64,000 nt of DNA from Hydrogenophaga sp. Root209 (GCF_001428625.1 NZ_LMIE01000030.1:141400-205399); one strand, 5' to 3'; positions 40,427-50,113 are shown, numbered from the stretch's first letter. Notes: generated by a model from the letters alone, not told the origin. Translations and numbers: made by a program.

Positions 40427-40586
40427 GCCCCCATGTCCTCTCTGTATTGCTTTATGAATACACAGAGATTAGGGGGCCCACTGCCCGCCCGCATCGGGAC
40501 CATTCCCGAGCGGGTTTGTACCGAGCGTTTTCAGGGTCTTTTTTGCAAGCTGATGTAACCGCGACGCCACCAGCGTGGCAGCGTGC

Positions 40587-40991
40587 TCAGGCGAACAGGA
40601 TCGCGACGTTCACCAGGAAGGCCAGCCCCCACACCAAACTGCGCACGGTGGCCAGGTCGGCCACGTACATCATGATGTAGAGCAGGCGCAGCACGATGTA
40701 GAGGAAGGCCAGCACGTCCAGCCGCAGCTGCGAGGCGCCAAGCTGGTGGGCGATGATCACCGCGCCCATGAAAAACGGCAGCGCTTCAAAGCTGTTGGCC
40801 TGCGCGGCGTTGGCGCGGGCGCGCCAATCGGTCTGCTTCGCGAGCCATTGACGCGGGTGGTGGTTGTCGAAACCGCCTTGGCGTCTGGGAGTGGCCAACA
40901 TGCCCCACTTGGCCAGTCCCGCGCACAGGATCGGCAACACCGACGCCACGAGCACACACCAATAGGCCACGGTCAATCCCGCCAATTTCAT
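40587..40991 (-). CDS. MAPEG-family membrane protein
   Basis: A 134-residue four-helix membrane protein. Arg/Asn-rich RARANAAQANSFEALPFFMGAVI near residues 55-80 is the family signature shared with glutathione-linked eicosanoid enzymes and bacterial MAPEG proteins of unknown role. The DUF-like bacterial members are short, as here. It lies 36 bp downstream of recR on the same strand. Confidence 0.85.
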   Translation of the reverse strand: MKLAGLTVAYWCVLVASVLPILCAGLAKWGMLATPRRQGGFDNHHPRQWLAKQTDWRARANAAQANSFEALPFFMGAVIIAHQLGASQLRLDVLAFLYIVLRLLYIMMYVADLATVRSLVWGLAFLVNVAILFA

Positions 40992-41026
40992 GGGATGGTT
41001 CTTTCAGGAAAATAAAAGCGATGCGC

Positions 41027-41641
41027 TCAGCGCCGGTCCACCAGCGCATGGGCAATGGTCCCCAGGTCCACGTATTCCAGTTCGCTGCCCACCGGCACGC
41101 CTCGCGCCAACCGAGTGACTTGCACGCCACGCCCCTTGAGCGCCTGGGCGATCACGTGCGCGGTGGTTTCGCCCTCGGCGGTGAAGTTGGTCGCCAGGAT
41201 CACCTCACGCACCTCGGACACGCCTGTCGGCGTCTGGGCTGGCGCGTCGATGCGGTCGAACAGCTTCTGCAAGCCGATGTCGTGTGGCCCCACCCCGTCC
41301 AGCGGGCTGAGCTTGCCCATCAGCACGAAGAACAGGCCCTTGTAGGCGCCCGTGCGCTCCATCGCGGCCTGGTCGGCTGGTGTCTCCACCACACACAGCT
41401 GGCTGCGGTCGCGCCGCGGGTCCAGGCAGGTGTGGCAGATGGCTTCTTCGGTGAAGGTATGGCACAGCGCGCAATGCTGCACGGAAGCGGCCGCGTGCTC
41501 CAGCGCACGGGCCAGATGCAAGGCGCCCTCGCGGTCGTGCTGCAACAAATGAAACGCCATGCGCTGGGCCGATTTGACGCCCACGCCTGGCAGGCGGCGC
41601 AGGGCCTGAACCAGATGTTCAAGGGAATGGGTTTCGGCCAT
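41027..41641 (-). CDS. recR: Recombination mediator RecR
   Basis: A 204-residue DNA-binding protein that with RecF/RecO loads RecA at gaps. It has an HhH near residues 15-30 ([17 protein letters not shown]), a four-Cys zinc finger [16 protein letters not shown] near residues 57-72, and a Toprim domain ([17 protein letters not shown]...). Order dnaX-ybaB-recR is conserved in many proteobacteria. The gap to ybaB is 18 bp. Confidence 0.96.
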   Translation of the reverse strand: MAETHSLEHLVQALRRLPGVGVKSAQRMAFHLLQHDREGALHLARALEHAAASVQHCALCHTFTEEAICHTCLDPRRDRSQLCVVETPADQAAMERTGAYKGLFFVLMGKLSPLDGVGPHDIGLQKLFDRIDAPAQTPTGVSEVREVILATNFTAEGETTAHVIAQALKGRGVQVTRLARGVPVGSELEYVDLGTIAHALVDRR

Positions 41642-41659
41642 GCGCGGGGGCAGCGGCCG

Positions 41660-41992
41660 TCAGAAAGGAAACTTCATGCCGCCAGGCAGGCCAGGCATGC
41701 CGGCGGTGATCTTGCCCATCTTCTCGGCGGAGGTTTCCTCGGCCTTGCGCACCGCCGCGTTGAACGCCGCAGCCACCAGGTCTTCGAGCATGTCCTTGTC
41801 GTCGGTCAGCAGGCTGGGGTCGATGGTGATGCGTTTGACATCGTGCTTGCAGGTCATGAGCACCTTGACCAGTCCGGCACCGGATTCGCCCGTGACTTCG
41901 ACGAAGGCCAGTTCGTCCTGCGCCTTCTTCAGGTTGTCCTGCATGGCCTGAGCCTGCTTCATGAGGCCGGCAAGTTGTCCTTTGTTGAACAT
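41660..41992 (-). CDS. YbaB/EbfC nucleoid-associated protein
   Basis: A 110-residue DNA-binding dimer with the tweezer fold. [28 protein letters not shown] starts the N-terminal helix, and the C-terminal [13 protein letters not shown] tail is the family mark. ATG 41992 is family-consistent; the longer in-frame form reads through the dnaX tail. It lies between dnaX and recR. Confidence 0.95.
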   Translation of the reverse strand: MFNKGQLAGLMKQAQAMQDNLKKAQDELAFVEVTGESGAGLVKVLMTCKHDVKRITIDPSLLTDDKDMLEDLVAAAFNAAVRKAEETSAEKMGKITAGMPGLPGGMKFPF

Positions 41993-42026
41993 GCTGTGTC
42001 TTTCTTTGTAGGAATGAATGAGAGGC

Positions 42027-43934
42027 TCAGGCCCGTGTGGCCTTGAGCGTGCCAGGCACGATTCTGCCGCCAAAGTCGCGCATCATGGTCTGCACAAACG
42101 GGTCACCCATGATCTGCGCTTCGGCCTGGCGCTGCAGCCGCTCGGCCTCCAGCGCCAGACGTCGGGACGGTGAGTCGATCACGGTGCCGATCTCCACCAC
42201 CAGGCGCACCTGGTGGCCAATGGTTTGCAAGGCCGTGGACAGGCGTTCGCGGCTGTTGCCCTGGTTGAGCGACTCGCGCTCCACCCGCAACACCCAGCGG
42301 TCGGTGTCGCGCGCCACCAGCTGCGACTGCAGGCCCAACTCACGCACCAGCGCCGAAATCGTTTCATTGCGCACCAGTTGCATGATGGCGTCGAACCAGA
42401 AATCGCCCTCTTCGCTGGACGCGATGGGCGCGAGGCCGGAAGGCGTTGCGGGGGCACGGACCTGGGGCTGGTCCAGCCGGCCGGGCTCACCCGCATCGCG
42501 CACGGGAATGGCCACCGTGCGGCTCGGGGTGGGCGCGGTCTCGGGGTTCTCTTCCCACGGAGGGCCGTCGTCTTCGGGCCAGGGTGCATCGTCCATATCG
42601 GGCAAGGCAGCGGCTTGACTGGCGGGTGCAGGAACCGGTGGCGGCTGGACCACCACGGGCTGGGGGACCGGCGCTGCGACGGGGGCGGCAACCGGCACCA
42701 CGACAGGGGATGCAGCGGGCACCACACGCACCGCCAGAGCACTCACCGGCGCGGCGGCCACCACCGGCGGTGGGGCGGCCTCAGCGGGTTTCAGAGTTTT
42801 TTTTTCCGCCGCGGCCACCACCGCATTCGCAGGCTTGAAAGCCAGCAGCCTCAGCAGCACCATGGTCAAACCGGCGTATTCGTCGGGCGCCAGGCCGAGC
42901 TCGGCCCGCCCATGCAGGCATAGGCTGTAAAGCAACTGGGTCTCATCAGCGGGCAGGCTGCCGGCCAGGCGCTCGATCTCGATGTCGTCCGGGTCTTCCA
43001 GGCCATCGGCCGGCGCGCGGCCCGGCACAGCCTGGAGCACCGCCATGCGCTGCAGCACGCCGGTCATGTCTTCCAGCGTGGTCGCGGCATTCAGACCGTT
43101 GAGGCGCAACGCATCGATGGTGTCGACCACCGTGGCGCCGTCGGCCCGCGCCAGCGCGTCGATCAGGCGCAGCACATACGAACGGTCCACCGCGCCCAGC
43201 ATCTGGCGCACCGTGACCTCCTGCAACTGGCCACCGCCAAAGGCGATCGCCTGGTCGGTGAGAGAAAGCGCGTCGCGCATGGAGCCGCGCGCGGCCCGCG
43301 AGATGAGGCGCAAGGCCTGGGCTTCGGCGGGCACCTGCTCGGCCTGCAGCACCTGCATCAGGTGCTCCTGCACCGTCTCGGGCGCCATGGGTCGCAGGTT
43401 GAACTGCAGACAGCGCGACAGCACCGTGACCGGCACCTTCTGCGGGTCGGTCGTGGCCAGCACGAACTTGAGGTACTCGGGCGGCTCTTCCAGCGTCTTC
43501 AACATGGCGTTGAACGCCGTGTTGGTCAGCATGTGAACCTCGTCGATCATGAAAACCTTGAAGCGGCCCTGCACCGGCTTGTAGACCGCCTGCTCCAGCA
43601 GGGCCTGCACCTCGTCCACGCCCCGGTTGGAAGCGGCATCGAGCTCGGTGTAATCCACGAAACGGCCGCTGTCGATGTCGGTGCAGGCCTGACACACACC
43701 ACACGGCTCGGCGGTGATGCCACCCAGTCCGTCGGTGCCCAGGCAGTTGAGCGACTTGGCGAGGATGCGCGAGACAGTGGTCTTGCCCACGCCCCGCGTG
43801 CCGGTGAACAGGTAGGCGTGGTGCAGCCGCTGGGTGGTCAGCGCGTTGGAAAGCGCCTGAACCACATGGCCCTGGCCTACCATTTCGGTGAAATTGCGCG
43901 GGCGGTATTTGCGGGCCAGAACGACATAGGACAT
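42027..43934 (-). CDS. dnaX: DNA polymerase III subunit tau/gamma
   Basis: A 635-residue clamp-loader ATPase. Walker [10 protein letters not shown] is near residues 46-54. Zinc-ligand cysteines are in the NCLG..CGVCQAC block, and the DEVHML Walker B and SRC sensor follow. ATG 43934 ([13 protein letters not shown]) is the conserved start. A Pro/Ala/Val-rich linker from about residue 380 leads to the tau-specific domain. An A9 slippery tract at residues 377-379 probably yields a 384-residue gamma form. Confidence 0.95.
   Translation of the reverse strand: MSYVVLARKYRPRNFTEMVGQGHVVQALSNALTTQRLHHAYLFTGTRGVGKTTVSRILAKSLNCLGTDGLGGITAEPCGVCQACTDIDSGRFVDYTELDAASNRGVDEVQALLEQAVYKPVQGRFKVFMIDEVHMLTNTAFNAMLKTLEEPPEYLKFVLATTDPQKVPVTVLSRCLQFNLRPMAPETVQEHLMQVLQAEQVPAEAQALRLISRAARGSMRDALSLTDQAIAFGGGQLQEVTVRQMLGAVDRSYVLRLIDALARADGATVVDTIDALRLNGLNAATTLEDMTGVLQRMAVLQAVPGRAPADGLEDPDDIEIERLAGSLPADETQLLYSLCLHGRAELGLAPDEYAGLTMVLLRLLAFKPANAVVAAAEKKTLKPAEAAPPPVVAAAPVSALAVRVVPAASPVVVPVAAPVAAPVPQPVVVQPPPVPAPASQAAALPDMDDAPWPEDDGPPWEENPETAPTPSRTVAIPVRDAGEPGRLDQPQVRAPATPSGLAPIASSEEGDFWFDAIMQLVRNETISALVRELGLQSQLVARDTDRWVLRVERESLNQGNSRERLSTALQTIGHQVRLVVEIGTVIDSPSRRLALEAERLQRQAEAQIMGDPFVQTMMRDFGGRIVPGTLKATRA
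42781..42805 (-). promoter_or_regulatory. Probable dnaX frameshift/slippage site
   Basis: The dnaX mRNA has nine consecutive A residues (42805-42797) read GAA AAA AAA ACT. Shifting to -1 reads AAC TCT GAA ACC CGC then TGA (42783-42781). Shifting to +1 reads CTC then TGA. A stem CCACC-GCC-GGTGG, extended by GGCC pairs, follows at 42780-42756. In E. coli a -1 shift at A AAA AAG makes gamma; Thermus uses slippage on an A-run. Confidence 0.7.
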
Positions 43935-43994
43935 GCGGTCGATTCTAAGCGGCGGGTTATGGGCCAAAGCCCTGCGCCACCACAGCGCATCGCC

Positions 43995-44000
43995 TACAAT
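43995..44000 (+). promoter_or_regulatory. -10 box of ffs
   Basis: TACAAT lies 7 bases before the first base of the terminal stem of ffs. No convincing -35 was found; the upstream region is shared with the divergent dnaX start. Confidence 0.55.
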
Positions 44001-44007
44001 CACCCTC

Positions 44008-44101
44008 GACGGGCCTTCCCGCATGGTGAAGCGGCCAACCGGGTCAGGTGGGGAACCAAGCAGCCCTAACTGTGAATCCAGTGCCGGGGTCAAGGCTCGT
44101 C
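44008..44101 (+). ncRNA. ffs: Signal recognition particle RNA (4.5S)
   Basis: A 94-nt RNA gene in the gap between dnaX and a plus-strand ORF. The terminal stem pairs GACGGGCCTT (44008-44017) with AAGGCTCGTC (44092-44101), ten pairs with one wobble. The conserved core GGTCAGG and AAGCAGCC flank a GGAA tetraloop (44042-44066), the Ffh-binding motif. A T6 run (44108-44113) soon after the stem fits termination. Ffh binds this RNA for co-translational membrane targeting. Confidence 0.93.
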
Positions 44102-44223
44102 ACCTTCTTTTTTCCAGACTCCCCCCAGTCGAATGTCGCGATGGCCAAGCCCAGCGCGTGCGCGCCTGTACAGCCCCCCATCGATCGTGATACAAGCCCT
44201 TGCAAAACCAGTGAGGTAGAGCC

Positions 44224-45102
44224 ATGGGGAAGGTGTGTGCGAAGTGCGGGACGGAGAACCGCGAAAAGGCGAATTTTTGCAAAGGCTGCGGTGGCAAGTT
44301 GGCCGCCGGGTCGAGTCCAGCGCCGGTTGAAGGGGCGTCGTCGAGCTGCCCGGCACCATCAGCACCACCACCCCCAGTTCCGCTCTTGGCGGATGCAGCC
44401 CGTGTCGATGTTCATCCAGCGTTCGAACCCGTGATCGAACCGAAGGGCATGGGCAGCAGAAAACTCATGTTGATCAGCATGCTGCTGGTCACCGCGGCAT
44501 TGACGGCATGGTTCTACCTGCAACAGCAGAGGACCCCATCGCTTTCATCATCGCCCGTTCCCGCAACGCTGGCGGCCGAGTCGGCGCCACCCTCTGCCAA
44601 TCCGCCGGTGGCGGCGGTGCTGGAGGTGAAGGAGCCGACCGTCAGCGCGCCGGCCACCGAGACCACCAGCTCCGCTGCCCCGCCTGTGGTGGACCCTGCA
44701 GCAGAGGCTGCAGAGGCCGAACGGGTGAATGCGCTGAACGCGCACAACGCCCGACTGAAACAGCAGCGACTCGAACGCGAGAGACGCGAGAAACGCGAGC
44801 GAATGTTGGCGGCTCAGGAGCAGGCCCGCGCCGCGCAGGAACTCGAACAACAGCGCGCCGAGCAGGCACGTCGTCAGGCCCAGAGCACGCCCGTGCAGCC
44901 TGCCGTCGCTGTGCCCGCGCCGGCAAAGCCCGTTGCCCCTGCGCCCACCGTGGCCCGGATCTGCGCCGAAGCCGGCAACTTCTTCACGCGCGAATTGTGT
45001 CGCGCGCGCGAGTGCCTCAAGACCTCGCACGCGAACGATCCGATCTGCGTGAATTTCCGCAAGCTGGAGGAGGCCAACCGTGCAAGAGAACCCTACAACT
45101 AG
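44224..45102 (+). CDS. Zinc-ribbon, membrane-anchored coiled-coil protein
   Basis: A 292-residue protein of unknown function. N-terminal zinc ribbon CAKCGTENREKANFCKGCG lies at residues 5-23. A Pro/Ser-rich stretch leads to one membrane helix (LMLISMLLVTAALTAWFYL) near residues 80-98. An Ala/Pro-rich spacer and a charged coiled coil (about residues 165-220, E/R/Q-rich) follow. The last 45 residues hold four cysteines (C247, C259, C263 and C272 region, LCRAREC and PICVNF), a compact domain. It overlaps the next gene by 23 bp. Confidence 0.78.
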   Translation: MGKVCAKCGTENREKANFCKGCGGKLAAGSSPAPVEGASSSCPAPSAPPPPVPLLADAARVDVHPAFEPVIEPKGMGSRKLMLISMLLVTAALTAWFYLQQQRTPSLSSSPVPATLAAESAPPSANPPVAAVLEVKEPTVSAPATETTSSAAPPVVDPAAEAAEAERVNALNAHNARLKQQRLERERREKRERMLAAQEQARAAQELEQQRAEQARRQAQSTPVQPAVAVPAPAKPVAPAPTVARICAEAGNFFTRELCRARECLKTSHANDPICVNFRKLEEANRAREPYN

Positions 45103-45454
45103 CATGACAACACGCGATCCCACCTCCATCGACAGTTGGCACGCCCATGTGTACTTTGGCGCAGACAGCCGCGACGCGGCCTGGGCATTGCGCGAAGTCA
45201 TCGCCACCGAGCTCGGTGCGCGGGTGCAGATCGGGCGGTTCCATGAAAAGCCGGTCGGGCCGCACCCGGCGTGGACGTACCAGGTGGCTTTTGATGCGCC
45301 AGAGTTCGCCCATGTCGTGGGCTGGCTGTCGCTCAACCACGGCGCGCTCGACGTGCTCATTCACCCCAACACCGGAGACGCGCTGAGCGACCACCGCGAC
45401 GGCGCGCTGTGGTTGGGCAAGTCGTACGCGCTGGACCTGAGCGCGCTCGCCTGA
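45080..45454 (+). CDS. DOPA 4,5-dioxygenase-family protein
   Basis: A 124-residue protein of the PF08883 DOPA-dioxygenase family. Histidine-containing elements WHAHVYF near residue 20, GRFHEKPVGPHP near 53 and VLIHPNTG near 93 are candidates for metal ligands. GTG 45080 is preferred since GGAGGAGG lies 6 bases upstream; ATG 45104 has no Shine-Dalgarno. Bacterial substrates are unestablished, and pigment synthesis should not be assumed. It overlaps the zinc-ribbon gene by 23 bp. Confidence 0.82.
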   Translation: MQENPTTSMTTRDPTSIDSWHAHVYFGADSRDAAWALREVIATELGARVQIGRFHEKPVGPHPAWTYQVAFDAPEFAHVVGWLSLNHGALDVLIHPNTGDALSDHRDGALWLGKSYALDLSALA

Positions 45455-45455
45455 C

Positions 45456-46766
45456 TCAGGCCGGCAAGCCCGCGATCCAGCGTCGCACGCCCTCCCCCGC
45501 TGCCACACCACTGGCCAGGCAGGCGGTGAGCAGATAGCCACCGGTGGGCGCTTCCCAGTCGAGCATCTCGCCAGCACAGAACAGCCCCGCACGCGCCTTG
45601 ACCATGAGGTCGTCGTTCAAGGCGTCCCAACGCACACCACCCGCGCTGCTGATCGCTTCATCGATCGGTCGGGCCGCGCACACAGTGACGGGCAAGGCCT
45701 TGATGGCCGTGGCAAGCCGCGCGGGATCGTTCATCGCTTCCTTGTCCAGCCGCTCGTGCAGGATGCCCATCTTGATGCCGTCCAGGCCGAGCCGGCTCTT
45801 GAGGTGGCTGGACAGACTGCGGGATCCGCGCGGATGGCTCACGTGGGCCAGCACCTGCTCGGCGCTGCGGTCGGGCAGCAGATCGAGTTCGAAAGTGGCC
45901 TGGCCATTGCGAGCGATCTCGTCGCGCAGCAGGCTGGACGCGGCGTAGATCAAACTGCCTTCGACACCGGTGGCCGTGGCCACGAACTCGCCCTTGCGCT
46001 GAAAGTGCTGACCGAGGCTGTCGGTTGTGTGGAGGGCGACCGACTTGAAGGGCTGACCAGCGAAGCGTTCGCTGAAATGCGCACTCCACCCCTGGACCAC
46101 GCCGTGTGCCGCCGAGCCGGCCACATCGAAGCCGCAGTTGCTCGGCCGTAGCGGGTTCACCGCCACGCCCGCGGCCTGCAGCCACGGTACCCAGGCGCCG
46201 TCGGACCCCAGGCGCGCCCAGCTGGCGCCGCCCAGCGCGAGCACGGTCGCGCGAGCGTGCACTTCAACACTGCCGCCGGGTGCTTCAAACACCAGCGGAC
46301 CGTCGGGCGAGGCGTTCCAGCCCTGCCAGCGGTGGCGCATGTGAAACACCACCGGCACGCCACCCTCGCCCGGGTGGCGCAGCCGATGCAACCAGGCGCG
46401 CAGCAAGGGCGCGGCTTTCATGTCGGTGGGGAAGACGCGGTTGGAAGTGCCCACGAAGGTCTGAATGCCCAGACCTGAGGCCCAGTCGCGCACGGCTTGC
46501 GGGCCCCAGTGCCGCAGCAGGGCATGCACGCGGTCTTGCGCCGCACCGTAGCGCGTGACGAAGGTATCCAGCGGCTCGGCATGCGTGAGGTTCATGCCGC
46601 CCTTGCCGGCCAGCAGAAACTTGCGCCCCACCGAGGGCATGGCGTCGAACAGGTGCACCGCCAGACCGGCGCGGCTCATGACCTCGGCGGCCATCAGACC
46701 GGCGGGGCCTCCGCCGATGATGGACACGTCCACGTTGAAGGATGAAATGGCGCCGGGGTGGGTCAT
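45456..46766 (-). CDS. HI0933/BaiN-like flavoprotein
   Basis: A 436-residue FAD protein of the TIGR03862/HI0933-like family. The N-terminal Rossmann motif IIGGGPAGLMAAEVMSRAG is near residues 16-34. GRKFLLAGKGGMNLTH follows near residue 47. The C-terminal GLFCAGEMLDWEAPTGGYLL is the FAD-binding family end. The substrate is not known for most members. ATG 46766 overlaps the addA-like stop by 4 bp (ATGA), so it is translationally coupled to the helicase. Confidence 0.87.
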   Translation of the reverse strand: MTHPGAISSFNVDVSIIGGGPAGLMAAEVMSRAGLAVHLFDAMPSVGRKFLLAGKGGMNLTHAEPLDTFVTRYGAAQDRVHALLRHWGPQAVRDWASGLGIQTFVGTSNRVFPTDMKAAPLLRAWLHRLRHPGEGGVPVVFHMRHRWQGWNASPDGPLVFEAPGGSVEVHARATVLALGGASWARLGSDGAWVPWLQAAGVAVNPLRPSNCGFDVAGSAAHGVVQGWSAHFSERFAGQPFKSVALHTTDSLGQHFQRKGEFVATATGVEGSLIYAASSLLRDEIARNGQATFELDLLPDRSAEQVLAHVSHPRGSRSLSSHLKSRLGLDGIKMGILHERLDKEAMNDPARLATAIKALPVTVCAARPIDEAISSAGGVRWDALNDDLMVKARAGLFCAGEMLDWEAPTGGYLLTACLASGVAAGEGVRRWIAGLPA

Positions 46767-49700
46767 GAGGTGATCGGTGTGTCTTGCAGTTCGATCAAAC
46801 GACCATGCAGGTTGATGAAGGCCAGGCGCACCAAGGCGCCGGGCCGCGCGGCTTGCACCGCCTGGCGGTAGCTCTGCATTTTCGCAAGCAGCTCCAGTTG
46901 TTGTTCCGGGTTCTCCGCACTCTTGAAATCGAGCACCCACCACTCGCCCGTGTCGGCGCGCCGGACCAGACGGTCCAGCCGCAGGAGTTCACCGCGGTGG
47001 AACAGCTCGACCTCGTTGCCGGTGGCGTCGACCACGGCGTCATCCCAGGCCCAGGCGGCTTCGCCTTGCACGATGCGCCGCGCCATGGCCTGCGCCTGCA
47101 CGGCCTGGGCCGGGCTGAGCGCGAACTCGCGGGCCACGGCGTGGGCATGCACGGAGGACCAGTCGAAGCCGCGCGCGGGCGTGGGATGCCACTGCAGCAG
47201 GCGGTGCAGCGCAAGGCCGACGCGGGTGCGTTCGTCGTCCACCACCGGCACTGCCGCAGCGGGCAGCCCGGTGCTCGCGGGCTGTGTCAAAGGTGGCAAC
47301 GCGAGCAGGCTGAAGGTGTCGGTGGCCGACGCATCCGAAGCGATTGGCTGTGCCGGTGAGGTGGGCACATCCAGCGGCTGCGTGAGCGGCAACAGGCGTT
47401 CGTACCAGGTTGCCGCGTTGCCGCGCGCATGGGGCTCGAAGCTGGAGATCACCAGGCGTGATTCGGCCCGCGTGAGCGCCACATACAGGGCATTGAGTTC
47501 TTCGAGCGAACGGGCCTGCTGCTCCAGCGCCAGGGCGCTGGCCGCACAGGCCGGCGGGTTCTTTTCACTGGCCAGAAACACGAAGCGGCGTGGCACCGGC
47601 GCTTCGCCCGGCCAGTCGATCAAAACGCCCATGCTCTCCGGACGCGAAGGGCCGGTGTCGGTGTCGAGCATGAGCACGGTGTCGGCTTCCAGGCCTTTGG
47701 CGCCGTGGATCGTGAGCAGGCGGACCGCGCCGCTGTTGTGCATGGGCGTGGCCTTGATGCCGCCAGCCTTGAGGGCGCGCACGAAGCGGTAGGGCGTGAG
47801 AAAACGCCCGCCATCCTGCGCCAGCGCAGTGGCCAGCAGGTCGCGCAGCTGTGCGAGCACACCGGCGCGCTGGCTGACGGGCACGGTTCGGGCAAATCGC
47901 GCGAGCACGTCACCATCGCCATAGATGGCCGAGAGTGCATCGTGCGGCGGCAGGCTCTGCACCCATTGGCGGTATTGCAGGAGGCGCCATGCGGTGGCGG
48001 CGAACTCCTGCGCCAGCGGCTCCGGCACTGCTGGCAACGCGGCTTTCTCGTGCTCGGGAAGAGCCGCGAAGCGCTGCAACACGGTCCACCACGAGGGCTT
48101 GACGGGCTTGGGGTCCGTGCCGGGGCGCACCGTCCAGTGCTGCTGCAAGCGGGCCAGCCAGGCCAGCGCGTCGTCGCTCCAGCCAAACAGCGGCGACTTC
48201 ACCGCGCGCGCCAGACTCAGGTCGTGGCGGGTCGATACCAGCGCGTCCAGCAAGGCCACCACGTCCTGCACGGCGGGTGATTCGCACAGGTCCAGCTTCT
48301 CGGGCTGCTCGCTGGCGATGCCGCGTTCGCGCAACGCCTCGAACATCCAGGCCAGGCGCTCGCGCCGGCGTGCCAGCACCATCAAACCATCGGCGCTCAA
48401 GCGACCCGAGCCGATCTCGGCGGCGATCCAGTCGGCCGCCTGGCGTGCCTCCAGCGCCGACATGGTGTCTTCGAGCAAAACGCGTGGCGTGACAAGGCTG
48501 TCGCGCCAGGTGGCATCACCACCGGCGACGGTGCCGCGTTCGCGTGCGCTGCGGGGCACCTGCGGCAAAGCCACCACGTGCCCGGGTTCGCGGCTCTCGG
48601 TGGTGTGCTGGCGAAAATCGCTGCTGTACTCCCCGGCCTGCACGGCGGCGAGCATGGCGCTGTTGAGCGCGTCCACCACGGCGGGTGCGCAGCGGCGGGT
48701 GTGGTCGCAACTGAGCAAGGCGCCCGAGAGGCCCTCCACCACAAAGGCCTGCGCGGCCTTGAACACCTGCGGCTCGGCGCGGCGAAAGCGGTAGATGGAC
48801 TGCTTGGGGTCCCCCACGAGAAACACGCACGGCGCCTCGCCCGGGCCGGCACCGGCATAGGCCGAGAGCCAGCCGTAGAGCGCCTGCCACTGCAGCGGGT
48901 TGGTGTCCTGGAATTCGTCGATCAGCAGGTGGCGCACCCGTGCGTCCAGCCGCTGCTGCAACCAGCCCGACAGCTCGGCGTCACCCAGCAGGCGGCGCGC
49001 GGCGGACTCCACATCGTTCATGTCGACCCAGCCACGCTCGCGCTTGAGCGCCGCAAAACTGGCGAGCAGCACCCGCGTGAGGCGCGCCATGCGCTGGTGG
49101 TGCAGCCAGGCCTGGTGCTGCGAGCGCGCCGCCAGCGTGCGCAGCGCAATCTCCTGCGCTGCACGCACCTGCTCGATGCCGGCGATCTTGTCGCTGAACT
49201 TGCGTGGCTCGTTTTTCTGCGTGAGCAGGGCGTCGATCGCGGCTGCACCGTCCAGCCCGGTGATGGCCTTCTCCAGCTCGACGCCCTTGGCCGCAAAGGT
49301 GACGGCGCCGGCCCGGCCGAGTGCAATGGCGGCACCGGACAACAGGCTGCGTGTGGGCGCGTGTTCCACCAGCCAGCGAAGTGGATCGTCGAACCCGGCG
49401 AACTCGGGGAACTGCTCAGCCATCGCATCCACCGAGCACTGCACCACGCCCGAAGCATCGGCCAGGGCAAACTCCACGCGCTTTTGCAGCGCCTTGCGCA
49501 AGGCCTGTTGCGTCTGAAAACGACCGTGTGTGCCCACCGCATCGACAAAATCCTGGCGGTCGGGGACGCTGGCGGCCAGCGCGCCGTAGAAGCGCGGCCA
49601 CACCTGCTCCACGGCCTGCGTGTCGTCTTCGAGCAGCTCGTACTGCACCGGCAGCTGCAGCTCTTGCAGCACCGACAGGGGGGCGCCGCGCAGCAAGGCC

Positions 49701-50113
49701 GCGAACCAGCTGTGGAAGGTGCGCACCTGCACCGGCCGCCCCAAGGCAGTCACGCGCGCATGCAGGTTGCGGGCTTCGGGCACACGGCGCTCGGCATCGG
49801 CTGCACTCAAGCCGCGCTGCTGCAATACATCCAGCAGCTCGCCATCGGACAGATCGGCCCAGCGGCGCAGTTCTTCACCCAGCCGCTTGCGCATTTCGCC
49901 CGCGGCCTTCTTGGTGAAGGTGATCGCCAGGATGTCTTGCGGAGCACAGCCGTCAAGCAGCGCGCGCAGGATGCGCGAGACCAGCATCCAGGTCTTGCCC
50001 GCGCCGGCGCACGCCTCCACCGCGATGCTGCGCGCGGGGTCGCAGGCGAGCGCGTAAAAGGCTTCGCGGGACACGGGCGAGCCGTTGATCCGGTAGGCCT
50101 TCTGGGGGCTCAT
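46763..50113 (-). CDS. addA: AddA-like helicase-nuclease
   Basis: A 1116-residue UvrD/Rep-fold helicase with C-terminal nuclease, acting on double-strand ends. Walker A ACAGAGKT is at residues 34-41. ITFTKKAAGEM lies near residue 65, LIDEFQDTNPLQW near 400, and a TIHGAKGLEADTV motif near 790. The C-terminal nuclease has RLDRLVRR..WWVLDFKSAE and QLELLAKMQSYRQAV. ATG 50113 overlaps addB by 4 bp, consistent with a complex. Confidence 0.9.
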   Translation of the reverse strand: MSPQKAYRINGSPVSREAFYALACDPARSIAVEACAGAGKTWMLVSRILRALLDGCAPQDILAITFTKKAAGEMRKRLGEELRRWADLSDGELLDVLQQRGLSAADAERRVPEARNLHARVTALGRPVQVRTFHSWFAALLRGAPLSVLQELQLPVQYELLEDDTQAVEQVWPRFYGALAASVPDRQDFVDAVGTHGRFQTQQALRKALQKRVEFALADASGVVQCSVDAMAEQFPEFAGFDDPLRWLVEHAPTRSLLSGAAIALGRAGAVTFAAKGVELEKAITGLDGAAAIDALLTQKNEPRKFSDKIAGIEQVRAAQEIALRTLAARSQHQAWLHHQRMARLTRVLLASFAALKRERGWVDMNDVESAARRLLGDAELSGWLQQRLDARVRHLLIDEFQDTNPLQWQALYGWLSAYAGAGPGEAPCVFLVGDPKQSIYRFRRAEPQVFKAAQAFVVEGLSGALLSCDHTRRCAPAVVDALNSAMLAAVQAGEYSSDFRQHTTESREPGHVVALPQVPRSARERGTVAGGDATWRDSLVTPRVLLEDTMSALEARQAADWIAAEIGSGRLSADGLMVLARRRERLAWMFEALRERGIASEQPEKLDLCESPAVQDVVALLDALVSTRHDLSLARAVKSPLFGWSDDALAWLARLQQHWTVRPGTDPKPVKPSWWTVLQRFAALPEHEKAALPAVPEPLAQEFAATAWRLLQYRQWVQSLPPHDALSAIYGDGDVLARFARTVPVSQRAGVLAQLRDLLATALAQDGGRFLTPYRFVRALKAGGIKATPMHNSGAVRLLTIHGAKGLEADTVLMLDTDTGPSRPESMGVLIDWPGEAPVPRRFVFLASEKNPPACAASALALEQQARSLEELNALYVALTRAESRLVISSFEPHARGNAATWYERLLPLTQPLDVPTSPAQPIASDASATDTFSLLALPPLTQPASTGLPAAAVPVVDDERTRVGLALHRLLQWHPTPARGFDWSSVHAHAVAREFALSPAQAVQAQAMARRIVQGEAAWAWDDAVVDATGNEVELFHRGELLRLDRLVRRADTGEWWVLDFKSAENPEQQLELLAKMQSYRQAVQAARPGALVRLAFINLHGRLIELQDTPITS

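Noticed and set aside
40427-40586. TPP riboswitch before the NMT1-like binding protein
   Set aside because: The conserved CTGAGA and related TPP elements are absent.
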